A stretch of DNA of 61,413 nucleotides, taken from Gammaproteobacteria bacterium (lineage in GTDB: Bacteria; Pseudomonadota; Gammaproteobacteria; Berkiellales; Berkiellaceae). Location: positions 1-61,413 of the forward strand of contig JACPOY010000007.1 in assembly GCA_016191245.1 (NCBI GenBank). The letters are read 5' to 3'. This document shows positions 36,424-44,200 of the stretch, one piece after another. The position numbers and the translations under genes are program-made. The notes under the pieces were generated by a model. That model had not been told where the DNA came from, did no database searches, and worked only from the letters and a program-made list of their open reading frames with translations. How positions within the stretch are numbered: position 1 is the first letter of the stretch; each line of letters opens with the position of its first letter.

Positions 36424-37425
36424 TTAAATAATCCTCATAACTTTAAATCCTTTAAATAATCGTGAAGCAAAATCTTTCAACGGACGCTTAATTTCCTGGT
36501 TTAACCCAAAATATATTAATCCATCATATTCTGTTTTAGTTTCTTCACCAGCAAATATCCCAGCAAGCGCAGTGCCAATAATCTCCTTTTTACGATCCTT
36601 ATCAAGAAATATACCCGTATATGATGGAGGAGTTTCAGTGGTTGCATGCGGTCGCCAGTAGAAATGACGAGTTGAATGATAAAAATAAAGCTCATCATCT
36701 TTGACATGAGCAATTGCCAAGTGAGAAATTGAAACAGGAGAAATCATATTATGCTTTGTAATTGGGCCTTCAGATAAAAGTATAATGTCTCCACTTTTAA
36801 TCTTATTTTTGTTCATAAGATCAAAAGAATCTACAGAAATAAATTTCTCGGTAAATACCCTTTCGCCAAAACGAGGGGAAACAAACATATTTTTTGAATC
36901 AAGATAGGAATATCTTTGAAATCTTTTAAGATCTACACTAATCTCCATTAACTTTTCATTACCCGCCACTTCTTCTGTTATATCCTTTAAAAAACCAATG
37001 TTTACACAATTTATGATAAGCGACTCTTCTGCAAAATCTAGAACATTCCCAGTGTCCGGATCGCTGTCGATTATCTTGTCATCGGTAGATAAATATCGAA
37101 TTTTGTATAAATTAGATATGAAATCATTAAAATTTTTCGCTTTACATAGCGCCAACATATTATATATGTAAGTTACACAATCCATAAATTCTAGTCTTAC
37201 TCTGAGAACTCCTTTAGGAGGTACGGGAGACATAGATTCAAATCCAAATTTAGTGCCAACGAATTGCTTAACTATTTCTTGCATGCGTGATGAAGGATCT
37301 GCATATAGTTTATTTACATTGCTCAATAAGGAGTCAATACTATCTGGTGTCCAGCCGCCTAGTTCCAATAAGCAATTATACCCATTTATTACCTCATGTT
37401 TTGGATTGGCTTTACCTTCAACCAT
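36424..37425 (-). CDS. DUF1460-like (NlpC/P60-type) cysteine amidase in mcc operon
   Basis: 333 aa, last gene of the microcin C-like operon; it overlaps the exporter gene by 8 bp. The motif EFMDCVTYIYNMLAL (Cys83), then ISNLYKIRYLS, SGDIILLSEG, ISHLAIAHV (His235) and ELYFYHSTRHF (His250) follows DUF1460 proteins, which are N-acetylmuramoyl-L-alanine amidase-like cysteine hydrolases. There is no signal peptide, so it is probably cytosolic, unlike most cell-wall amidases. It may trim or cleave the peptide-nucleotide product, as the unrelated serine peptidase MccF does in E. coli, or tailor it. The role is inference. Confidence 0.7.
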   Translation of the reverse strand: MVEGKANPKHEVINGYNCLLELGGWTPDSIDSLLSNVNKLYADPSSRMQEIVKQFVGTKFGFESMSPVPPKGVLRVRLEFMDCVTYIYNMLALCKAKNFNDFISNLYKIRYLSTDDKIIDSDPDTGNVLDFAEESLIINCVNIGFLKDITEEVAGNEKLMEISVDLKRFQRYSYLDSKNMFVSPRFGERVFTEKFISVDSFDLMNKNKIKSGDIILLSEGPITKHNMISPVSISHLAIAHVKDDELYFYHSTRHFYWRPHATTETPPSYTGIFLDKDRKKEIIGTALAGIFAGEETKTEYDGLIYFGLNQEIKRPLKDFASRLFKGFKVMRII

Positions 37426-38731
37426 ATATCTGCTCCATCATATCATTGTTGCTATTCTTGATTTTAAACCTAGTTCTGTTCATTAATATAAGACCGATTA
37501 TTAACCCAAATAAACCTGCAATGCACAGAATAATATAAATACTTGATTCTTTAGGAGCTAGAAAAAAAGAATGGAATACCTCAGGTAATGGCATGTAATT
37601 TTTTGTTGCGATTAATGGATAAACTATCTTATCAACTAAAGGACCAGCGACTAACAAGACTAAAATACATGTGAGCTGCAAAACCAATCCTTGAATAGAT
37701 AATATTCTTCCAAATTCAGCTTGAGTGACATGATTCTGCCACATTGTGCTTCCACAACCATTCTGAACTGGTACAAAAAAGAAATGAATGAACAGTAAAA
37801 TAGCTAGAGATACTGGAGTCATAATAATACTACATATGAGCATAGCAAAGCTTTGTATAATTAAGCTAATTGGCAAGAATATTTCTGGTGTATGCTGAAA
37901 TCTTTTTGTCATTACACTACTGCCTAACAACGCTCCTACTCCCCCACAAGCCATTAACATACCAGCAGTGCAAGAAGTGTGTTCTGCAAGTGCTAAAGGA
38001 ATAACATAAGCGCCCAAGAGGCTAGTGAAGGCTACAGAAAATTGTAAGCAAACTAAAGAGTAGAGCATTAATGGCTTTTGAGAGATTGTCCTAATTGCAT
38101 ACATAAAGTATTGCCGTATACCTATAGGTATTGTTATGCCTTTAGAATTATTCATTATTTCAGGCAATAAAAAGATAGTGGCTAAAGAAAACATATAGGT
38201 AAGTAAATTGAAGATTATGAAAGGTACAAGGTCTATATATAATATCAAAAATCCAGCAATTAGCGGCCCAATTAACCGTGGCAATGTTTTTCGTAAATTT
38301 ATAATCGTGTTATATGCGACTCGTTTTTTAGAATCAACAATACAGCCAGTAATTGAACCAAGAGCTAGCGTTTGAGTAATGCTTACAATTGTGCATAAGG
38401 CCACATACAAATACAAAACTTTTTCGGTAAGATTATTAAGTAGATAACAACCGAGAAGGCCAGCAAGCAATATAATAAAAAATACTTCACATAATATTAG
38501 TATGCTTTTTCGAGAATATGAATCTACTAATACACCAGAAAAATATGAAAAAAAGATACTTGGCAATGATTGAAAAAAATATAACAAAGAAAGGCTTGTT
38601 ACATTTCCTTGTTGCTTGAATATCCAAATCCCTAGAGCAAAACCTGTAATAGCGCTACCAAATTGTGAGAGTAATTGAGATTCAATTGTTAATAAAATTT
38701 TCTTTTCATTATCAAGTCGATTGAAAAACAA
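37418..38731 (-). CDS. MFS exporter of microcin C-like operon (MccC-type)
   Basis: 437 aa with about 12 hydrophobic helices and the MFS loop motif SGVLVDSYSRKSI between helices 2 and 3. It starts at a TTG that has a strong AAGGAG ribosome binding site and overlaps the deacetylase gene by 20 bp. MccC in E. coli exports the finished compound and thereby protects the producer, and this position in the operon fits the same task. MFS transporters are diverse, so the assignment rests on context. Confidence 0.85.
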   Translation of the reverse strand: MFFNRLDNEKKILLTIESQLLSQFGSAITGFALGIWIFKQQGNVTSLSLLYFFQSLPSIFFSYFSGVLVDSYSRKSILILCEVFFIILLAGLLGCYLLNNLTEKVLYLYVALCTIVSITQTLALGSITGCIVDSKKRVAYNTIINLRKTLPRLIGPLIAGFLILYIDLVPFIIFNLLTYMFSLATIFLLPEIMNNSKGITIPIGIRQYFMYAIRTISQKPLMLYSLVCLQFSVAFTSLLGAYVIPLALAEHTSCTAGMLMACGGVGALLGSSVMTKRFQHTPEIFLPISLIIQSFAMLICSIIMTPVSLAILLFIHFFFVPVQNGCGSTMWQNHVTQAEFGRILSIQGLVLQLTCILVLLVAGPLVDKIVYPLIATKNYMPLPEVFHSFFLAPKESSIYIILCIAGLFGLIIGLILMNRTRFKIKNSNNDMMEQIYG

Positions 38732-39608
38732 AGCTCTTTCTCCTTAATTGTTGAGAAATATCTTCAAGTTCTTCAAAAGTTACTGGTAATGGAGGAAAAG
38801 GGATACGTTCTAGCTTCCTTATCTCAGCATTTTGAGCAATAAAATTTCTACCCATAGTAGATATAAATGGGGTATCAACCTGATACACTTCATCACTTAA
38901 TGCCTCCTCTAATGAAATGAATTCACAACCTCTTTCAACAAAAGCAGACAAAACATCGTTTAGAAACATAGCTGTAGATAGGCCAATATGTATTAATAAT
39001 ATATGAGGGATATCACGATTAAATAGTTGCTGACTCAATAATTGTGCCAAATCAACTCGATATAAGGCAGATTCAACACAACCTGTACGTAATTTCTCAA
39101 TAAGAGCGTATTCCTGCAAATCCACTGATAATGCCAATGGTTCATTCCAGACAAAATCCCTATAATCTACAGTACATTGAGCAACCGCATAACCTTTATC
39201 AAATAAATATTCTCTTATAGCATTTCTCTTCTGTAGTGTTTCACCTTCAAGTAAATAAGGATACCGAAAATATTTGCAATGCACATCAGTAAAATATTTC
39301 TCAAGAATTTTCTCATTTGCTTCAATATCCTTGCAAAATTCCTGAACAGTTGCTTCTCTAAGATCTAAGTGTGAAAATGTATGATTTCCAAGTTTATGCC
39401 CAGATAAAACCCATTCGTTCAAAATTATCTCTGCCTGAGGGTTCTTTTCCAAATGATGGCCATTGACGAATCCATATACTCCCTTAATCTCGTGCTTTTC
39501 AAAAGTTGATATCGTATCTAGTGCAATTTGACGATGATTATATAACTCAGAAGTTGGGCCATATAACGGCAAGTCATCGACTGTAATAGCTATTTTAAAT
39601 TTTTTCAT
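38712..39608 (-). CDS. NodB-type polysaccharide deacetylase-like protein in mcc operon
   Basis: 298 aa. NodB homology motifs are complete: TVDDLP (Asp11, Asp12), GNHTFSH (His76, His80 metal ligands), RYPY (115-118) and LIHIG near 210. The family uses a divalent metal to remove acetyl or formyl groups from N-acetyl sugars and some peptides or small molecules. No signal peptide is present, so a cytosolic small-molecule substrate is more likely than cell-wall glycan. Such a gene is not part of the E. coli mcc operon, so it may deacylate or deformylate an intermediate. It begins 4 bp after the HIT gene. Confidence 0.85.
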   Translation of the reverse strand: MKKFKIAITVDDLPLYGPTSELYNHRQIALDTISTFEKHEIKGVYGFVNGHHLEKNPQAEIILNEWVLSGHKLGNHTFSHLDLREATVQEFCKDIEANEKILEKYFTDVHCKYFRYPYLLEGETLQKRNAIREYLFDKGYAVAQCTVDYRDFVWNEPLALSVDLQEYALIEKLRTGCVESALYRVDLAQLLSQQLFNRDIPHILLIHIGLSTAMFLNDVLSAFVERGCEFISLEEALSDEVYQVDTPFISTMGRNFIAQNAEIRKLERIPFPPLPVTFEELEDISQQLRRKSFVFQST

Positions 39609-39612
39609 CGTT

Positions 39613-40068
39613 TTACAGAGTACATTTATTTTTAATTGCTTCTAGATCTTTAGGTTCAGCCAACTTGTGATCATGTGATGATATATATCCTTCATACTTA
39701 TCAAAAAATTTATCAACATTTGATTTAATGGGAACCCACTCCTTGATATTTGCAGTACCATGCATTGGGAAAAGCTTAGCATGAACATGATCAACACCAA
39801 ATCCCTCAAAAACCATTGCTGTTCGTCCAACATCTTCAAGCTTACTATCAAGAAGTTTGGAAACTTTTTTTGCAGCCACGATAAGCTCAGCCAAAACCTG
39901 ATCGGGCAGATCAAAAGCGTAACTGGGATAATGTTTCTTTGGGATTACGACAGATGTGCCTGGTGTATTGGGAAAGATCGATAAAAAAGCAATATGCTTC
40001 TCATCTTCCCAGATGGTATAGGATTTTTCTTTGCCGCTAGCTATCTTACAAAAAATACAATCTAACAT
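39613..40068 (-). CDS. HIT-family hydrolase, candidate microcin C immunity factor
   Basis: 151 aa. The N-terminal CIFCKIASGKEKSYTIWEDEKHIAFLSIFPNTPGTSVVIPKKHY is a classic HIT start with a Cys-x-x-Cys. The histidine triad reads GVDHVHAKLFPMHG: His94 and the nucleophilic His96 are kept, and the third position is Lys98. HIT phosphoramidases split P-N bonds, the very bond that joins nucleotide to peptide in microcin C, and an MccH-type HIT protein has been described as an immunity factor in other clusters. The AAGGA ribosome binding site is good. Role in immunity is likely but inferred. Confidence 0.82.
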   Translation of the reverse strand: MLDCIFCKIASGKEKSYTIWEDEKHIAFLSIFPNTPGTSVVIPKKHYPSYAFDLPDQVLAELIVAAKKVSKLLDSKLEDVGRTAMVFEGFGVDHVHAKLFPMHGTANIKEWVPIKSNVDKFFDKYEGYISSHDHKLAEPKDLEAIKNKCTL

Positions 40069-40105
40069 TTATCTTAATCCTTTTTAGATGATTCAAAACA
40101 TCTAG

Positions 40106-41164
40106 CTATTGTATACAAGTGATGCAAGAAGGGTTTTCTTGATTATGTTGCTTCTCTATTTCTAAGCTATGAGTCCATAAGCCAATACGAGATTTAATTG
40201 AATGTGCTGTACCAAATTTGCCTAAAAATTTCAGAATGTCTAGAGTCGCAAGCGAACTAGCCAACATATTTACAGGACCTATTGATGGAGCTTGATAATT
40301 CACATTTATTTTACGCATTATCTCGCTAATATCTTTTTTGGAAGAAGTGCTATGTGCAATGTTATTTTTGCCAAAACACTCATAGCAAGCTGTTGAGCCG
40401 GGAATGAATAACGGTCCCCACACTGCTACATCTTGAATATATCCTACGTTAATAAATGGTATTTTTTTACTATAGCAAATTGCATTGACATGGTTCATTA
40501 TTCCATTGGAATCACCTGAAATTACAACAAGATCGCAGCTTGGAAGCAGATCATATTTATCTTTTGAATCTATTCTTTCATTAAGAACATTAATAATGAC
40601 ATTAGAATTGCGTCTTTGGAATTCTCTACTCAAAGCAGCCGTCTTTGATTTTCCAACATCTTCTTCGGTAAACATTATTTGTCGAGTGAGATTTGAGAGT
40701 TCGATCAAATCATTATCAATAAGTGTTAATTGGTTTACACCGGCAGTTACAAGATTTACACCAATTAGATTTCCTATACCACCACACCCTAAAATAACAA
40801 CGTGCTTATTTGATAATTCATGCTGAACACCAATAGGGGCTCCACCCGATAAACTATAAAATAGCTTATGTCGACTATATCGCTCATTTTTAATATAAAT
40901 ATTTTCTTCAATTAGGAAGTTCTTTTTTCTAAATACATCAATAACCTCTTCGATACTGATATCGTCGAGCTGATAATCATTTTTTAAAAAACCCACTAAT
41001 TCTTCCAAAGAATGTGGACTTAAAAAGTATGCTGCTGTAGCTAAAATGCTATTTTGTAATTGGGGGCTAGTGATAGTACTTTGTATGGAGCCAAAACCTA
41101 ACTCTAGCCCTTTTTCAGAAAAGCCAACTTTAACATAGGGTGCTAAGACGTATTTTTGATTCAT
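40106..41164 (-). CDS. mccB: MccB-type peptide adenylyltransferase (ThiF/E1 fold)
   Basis: 352 aa against 350 for E. coli MccB. Residues 1-100 form the N-terminal peptide-binding (RRE-like) region. The adenylation domain has GCGGIG (126-131), LIDND (149-153), NLTRQ with Arg161 and GDSNG (217-221). The zinc site uses CYEC (260-263) and CITC (347-350). MccB converts the C-terminal Asn of the MccA heptapeptide through a succinimide to a P-N linked AMP. The gene follows the 7-codon peptide gene and a stem-loop, exactly the arrangement in E. coli. Other ThiF-like enzymes (MoeB, ThiF) are the alternative but would not have this neighbour. Confidence 0.92.
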   Translation of the reverse strand: MNQKYVLAPYVKVGFSEKGLELGFGSIQSTITSPQLQNSILATAAYFLSPHSLEELVGFLKNDYQLDDISIEEVIDVFRKKNFLIEENIYIKNERYSRHKLFYSLSGGAPIGVQHELSNKHVVILGCGGIGNLIGVNLVTAGVNQLTLIDNDLIELSNLTRQIMFTEEDVGKSKTAALSREFQRRNSNVIINVLNERIDSKDKYDLLPSCDLVVISGDSNGIMNHVNAICYSKKIPFINVGYIQDVAVWGPLFIPGSTACYECFGKNNIAHSTSSKKDISEIMRKINVNYQAPSIGPVNMLASSLATLDILKFLGKFGTAHSIKSRIGLWTHSLEIEKQHNQENPSCITCIQ

Positions 41165-41228
41165 TTTTATTTATAACATGCTAGATTTTAAATATTAAAA
41201 TGGAATATTGGATAACTGTGTAGCAAAC

Positions 41229-41265
41229 AGGTAGATTCAATATTGGATCAATCTTGAATCTACCT
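41229..41265 (-). terminator. Stem-loop between mccA and mccB (attenuator-type)
   Basis: A perfect 12-bp stem (41229-41240 with 41254-41265; arm AGGTAGATTCAA) closes a 13-nt loop that can itself form a short ATTG/CAAT pair. It begins 13 bp after the mccA stop codon on the minus strand. Only a weak T-run follows (CTGTTTGC), so it should be a leaky terminator. In E. coli, a terminator in the same place adjusts the ratio of mccA to mccBCDE transcript. Confidence 0.85.
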
Positions 41266-41278
41266 TTACTATATTAGA

Positions 41279-41302
41279 TTAGTTTGAAGTGTCAGTATTC
41301 AT
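41279..41302 (-). CDS. mccA: Microcin C-like precursor heptapeptide MNTDTSN
   Basis: Seven codons plus TAA, beginning at the ATG at 41302 with a near-perfect ribosome binding site (AAGGAGG, 7-nt spacing). The product MNTDTSN is seven residues long and ends in Asn, as does E. coli MccA (MRTGNAN). The terminal Asn is the residue that MccB adenylates. A strong ribosome binding site in front of so short a frame, a stem-loop directly behind it and an MccB-type gene next make a chance frame very unlikely. The peptide is too short for ordinary gene finding. The N-terminal six residues would be the carrier recognised by a peptide importer in target cells. Confidence 0.92.
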   Translation of the reverse strand: MNTDTSN

Positions 41303-41355
41303 AATAAATCCTCCTTAATTTTATAGTAGTTCCAGCTACAATATGAGTCGATGAA

Positions 41356-41368
41356 AGTGCAATGCACT
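41356..41368. promoter_or_regulatory. Inverted repeat upstream of mccA
   Basis: AGTGCAATGCACT has perfect 6-bp arms around one central base. It lies 54 bp upstream of the mccA start codon, where a promoter-associated operator would be expected. Confidence 0.4.
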
Positions 41369-41713
41369 CTGTCTTCTCGCCTTTCTCACTAAACTTGTGA
41401 TAATGGCGACCAGCCAATAATTGATATCCTTCAAATATTGGTTGTATTAGTGGTTGAACTACTTTTCGTAGAACAATCTAGCAACTAGCAAAAATATGCA
41501 TACATTTTGGGCTGAACTGATTACATTCAAGTTGAGAGATTGTGATCTTTCACAATTATTTTTTTGATGTTGAACGAATAGTAAAGACATCAAACTCAAG
41601 TCGTTACTGATATAGCAGTTTAGGTTATGCCAATTTGCCATAATTTTTCAGCATATAATCATACGTTATCTTTGTTTGCAAGAAGAAATTTATGTCGTGT
41701 CATTTTGTGACCA

Positions 41714-41740
41714 AATGTCCCAGGAGTGTCCCACAGAACA
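41714..41740 (+). repeat. Candidate integrase arm site B
   Basis: AATGTCCCAGGAGTGTCCCA repeats the tandem half-site motif of sites A and C. It ends 20 bp before the right attachment repeat. Confidence 0.6.
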
Positions 41741-41760
41741 TAATTTTGAGAATGGGGATT

Positions 41761-41824
41761 TGTAAGTGCTTGATTTATATAGTGGGCCCACTAGGACTTG
41801 AACCTAGGACCAAAGGATTATGAG
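41761..41824 (-). repeat. Island right attachment site (within intact tRNA)
   Basis: 64 bp matching 26909-26972 with two mismatches. It covers the tRNA from just beyond its 3' end to the anticodon loop, so the tRNA gene was restored on integration. Confidence 0.93.
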
Positions 41825-41856
41825 TCCTCTGCTCTAACCAACTGAGCTATGGGCCC
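41783..41856 (-). tRNA. tRNA with CAT anticodon (tRNA-Ile2 type)
   Basis: 74 nt without an encoded CCA (the genome continues CTA). The acceptor stem pairs GGGCCCA with TGGGCCC; D, anticodon and T arms fold normally; the anticodon CAT is at 41820-41822. It resembles ileX of E. coli (CTCATAA loop, then TTGGTC), which also lies near rpoD, so Ile2 with lysidine modification is more likely than elongator Met. The 3' half is the attachment site of the island. Confidence 0.92.
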
Positions 41857-41871
41857 GGAGAAAGATTTTAC

Positions 41872-42062
41872 ACCCCTCACCCTAAACCCTCTCCCGCAAG
41901 GGGAGAGGGGAAAGAAGAGGGGTGGTTCCCCTCCTTTGTAAAAGGAGGGTGCGCTCTTAGCGCGGGTGGATTTTATCCGGATAAAATCCCTCTGTCGCTA
42001 AAAGCGACGTCTCCCTTTTACAAAGGGAGAAAAATTTACCTCTCCCCCAGTAGGAAAGAGGA
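41872..42062. repeat. REP-like palindromic repeat cluster
   Basis: First a CCCTCTCCCGCAAGGGGAGAGGG palindrome unit (here CTCTCCCGCAAGGGGAGAG), then a CCCTCCTTTGTAAAAGGAGGG-type hairpin whose TTTGTAAAAGG/CCTTTTACAAA halves recur around 42010-42030. The first unit is repeated at 48168-48209. It fills the gap between the tRNA and rpoD, where it may also terminate transcription. Confidence 0.8.
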
Positions 42063-42088
42063 GGGGAGAGTATAATAACAACCGCGTC

Positions 42089-43993
42089 TTACTTCAACGG
42101 ATGTTGTTCTTCTTCGTCATCACCATCGACTAAAAAGCTACGCAAGTCATCAGCACGACTTGGTTGACGCAATTTACGTAACGCTTTAGCTTCGATTTGT
42201 CGAATACGTTCACGGGTGACATCAAACTGTTTACCAACCTCTTCCAACGTATGGTCAGTATTCATATCGATACCAAATCGCATTCTTAACACTTTGGCTT
42301 CTCTTGCTGTCAGTGTTGATAAAATGCGACGTGTTGCTTCACGAAGGCCTGCTGTCGTTGCAGAATCAGCAGGAGATGCAATCACGGTGTCTTCAATAAA
42401 ATCGCCTAAATGGGAGTCTTCATCATCACCAATTGGCGTTTCCATGGAGATTGGCTCTTTGGCAATCTTAAGCACTTTACGGATTTTATCTTCCGGCATA
42501 CACATGCGTTTACCCAACTCTTCGGGAGTCGGTTCACGGCCCATTTCTTGTAACATTTGTCTTGCCACACGATTTAGCTTATTAATCGTTTCAATCATGT
42601 GCACAGGAATACGAATGGTACGCGCTTGGTCAGCAATCGAACGGGTAATGGCCTGTCTAATCCACCAAGTTGCATAGGTTGAGAATTTATAACCACGGCG
42701 ATATTCAAATTTATCAACCGCTTTCATCAAACCAATATTGCCTTCTTGGATAAGATCAAGGAACTGCAAACCACGGTTGGTGTATTTTTTCGCAATCGAG
42801 ATAACCAATCGTAAGTTGGCTTCCACCATCTCTTTCTTGGCTCGGCGAGCTTTCGCTTCACCAATAGACATATTGCGATGTAATTCTTTAATCGCAACAA
42901 TGCTACGCCCAGCATTCTTTTCAATCGCTCGCAATTGTTCTTGATGATTAAGAACATCATTTTTGATTTTCTTGAACTCAGCTGAAAAAGCTTTGTTCTG
43001 CTGGATAATAGATTCCATCCAGTCGACGTTAATTTCATTGCCTGGGAAACAAGTCACAAAAGTTTGACGTGGCATTTTGCCTTTATGAACACATAATGCC
43101 ATCACCGCTTTTTCATGTTGGCGGATATCTTCCAACAAACGACGCATGAACCCGACTAATACTTCAAATAAACGTGGTACAAACTTAAATGTTGCAAACA
43201 CATTGATAAGTTCTTGATAACAATTAGCCGTTTCAGGATGTTCTAACCCGAGTTTCTCTTCGGATTGAACCACATTATTATAAGCATCCCGTAAACGACC
43301 AAAATATTGTGCAGCCACTTCTGGATCGGGACCGGTGTCTAGTTCTGTTTCGCCATCACCGCCTTCACCTGCAGCGCCTTCTTCTTCATCCAATTCAACA
43401 GCAACGGCTTCAAATTCTGCATCAGGGTTTATTTCAATAGGAGGCAAACCATCGGTGGCAGCGCCATCGGCATCTACAAAGCCACTAATAATATCGCCCA
43501 AACGGATTTGGTCGGTCAGATATCTGTCATATTCTTTTAAAATGTAAGCTATGTTGGGCGGATAAGCTGCAAGTGCGCTTAAGACCTGGCGCAACCCCAC
43601 TTCAATACGCTTGGCGATCTCAATTTCACCTTGGCGAGTAAGTAACTCAACTGTTCCCATTTCTCGCATATACATACGCACGGGATCAGTAGTTCGACCA
43701 AATTCACTATCAGCTGAAGCAAAGGAAAGCGCTTCTGCGGCCTCACGGGCTGCTTCATCGTCATCAACGATGGTATCGGTTAAAGCTAATGCATCTTCAT
43801 CTGGTGGGCTTTCGTAAACATCAATCCCCATGTCATTTATCATGCTAATGATGTCTTCGACTTGTTCGGGATCAACAATGTGATAAGGCAACAAATCACT
43901 CACCTCGGCATAGGTGAGATACCCCTTTTCCTTCCCCGCTGCAATTAGGTCTTGCAGTTGCGTTGCTTGCTGCTCGTGATCGACATAATTCAT
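42089..43993 (-). CDS. rpoD: RNA polymerase primary sigma factor RpoD (sigma-70)
   Basis: 634 aa, full-length group 1 sigma. Region 1.1 is at the N-terminus, region 1.2 ([22 protein letters not shown]), an acidic non-conserved insert ([16 protein letters not shown]), region 2 ([64 protein letters not shown], in parts), region 3 and region 4.2 ([22 protein letters not shown]) are all present. It directs housekeeping transcription. It follows dnaG on the same strand, the conserved macromolecular-synthesis order, with a 207-bp gap. The long spacer may carry its own promoter. Confidence 0.98.
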   Translation of the reverse strand: MNYVDHEQQATQLQDLIAAGKEKGYLTYAEVSDLLPYHIVDPEQVEDIISMINDMGIDVYESPPDEDALALTDTIVDDDEAAREAAEALSFASADSEFGRTTDPVRMYMREMGTVELLTRQGEIEIAKRIEVGLRQVLSALAAYPPNIAYILKEYDRYLTDQIRLGDIISGFVDADGAATDGLPPIEINPDAEFEAVAVELDEEEGAAGEGGDGETELDTGPDPEVAAQYFGRLRDAYNNVVQSEEKLGLEHPETANCYQELINVFATFKFVPRLFEVLVGFMRRLLEDIRQHEKAVMALCVHKGKMPRQTFVTCFPGNEINVDWMESIIQQNKAFSAEFKKIKNDVLNHQEQLRAIEKNAGRSIVAIKELHRNMSIGEAKARRAKKEMVEANLRLVISIAKKYTNRGLQFLDLIQEGNIGLMKAVDKFEYRRGYKFSTYATWWIRQAITRSIADQARTIRIPVHMIETINKLNRVARQMLQEMGREPTPEELGKRMCMPEDKIRKVLKIAKEPISMETPIGDDEDSHLGDFIEDTVIASPADSATTAGLREATRRILSTLTAREAKVLRMRFGIDMNTDHTLEEVGKQFDVTRERIRQIEAKALRKLRQPSRADDLRSFLVDGDDEEEQHPLK

Positions 43994-44200
43994 ATTAGGA
44001 GCTACCTTGGTCTACAACTTATCAAATTCTTCATATATACTTTTGCGGGTAAAATTCATGTGCCGCGAGGTAACCGACAATTCTATCTATTATTTTCGTT
44101 TTAAGCTAGTGCTATTTTGTCAGTGACCATTCATACTAGATACGTTTAATTACCCGCTTTCTGAAGATCAAAATGATCCCCTTCTTACTTATTTAGATTG

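Larger units (their letters stand above)
41303..41760. other. Leader region of the mcc operon
   Basis: 458 bp with no convincing gene. It contains the ribosome binding site of mccA, a perfect dyad at 41356-41368, and the arm-like motif B (41714-41740). A 60-codon minus-strand frame at 41459-41641 lacks a ribosome binding site and family match. I could not pick one clear sigma-70 promoter. Confidence 0.5.
26909..41824. mobile_element. Integrated phage-satellite-like island in tRNA-Ile2 (CAT)
   Basis: About 14.9 kb bounded by the 64-bp tRNA-derived repeats. It encodes a tyrosine integrase, a small AlpA-like protein, a replication organiser and a primase-helicase, a DarTG module and a microcin C-like operon. 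There are no capsid, tail, terminase or lysis genes, so it resembles a phage satellite or PICI-like element more than a prophage. Nearly all genes read leftward. Three copies of a tandem motif near both ends and next to the integrase gene are candidate integrase arm sites. Confidence 0.88.

Noticed and set aside
36516..36713. Minus-strand 65-codon frame inside the DUF1460-like gene
   Set aside because: It is an out-of-frame shadow of a gene with clear motifs and no start signal of its own.
41459..41641. 60-codon minus-strand frame upstream of mccA
   Set aside because: No ribosome binding site and no recognisable family; treated as leader of the mcc operon. A second peptide precursor was considered, but it neither ends in Asn nor resembles an MccA.
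41872..42062. Repeated palindromes resembling a short CRISPR-like array
   Set aside because: The units are palindromic and of unequal spacing with no unique spacers or cas genes; they fit REP-type elements.
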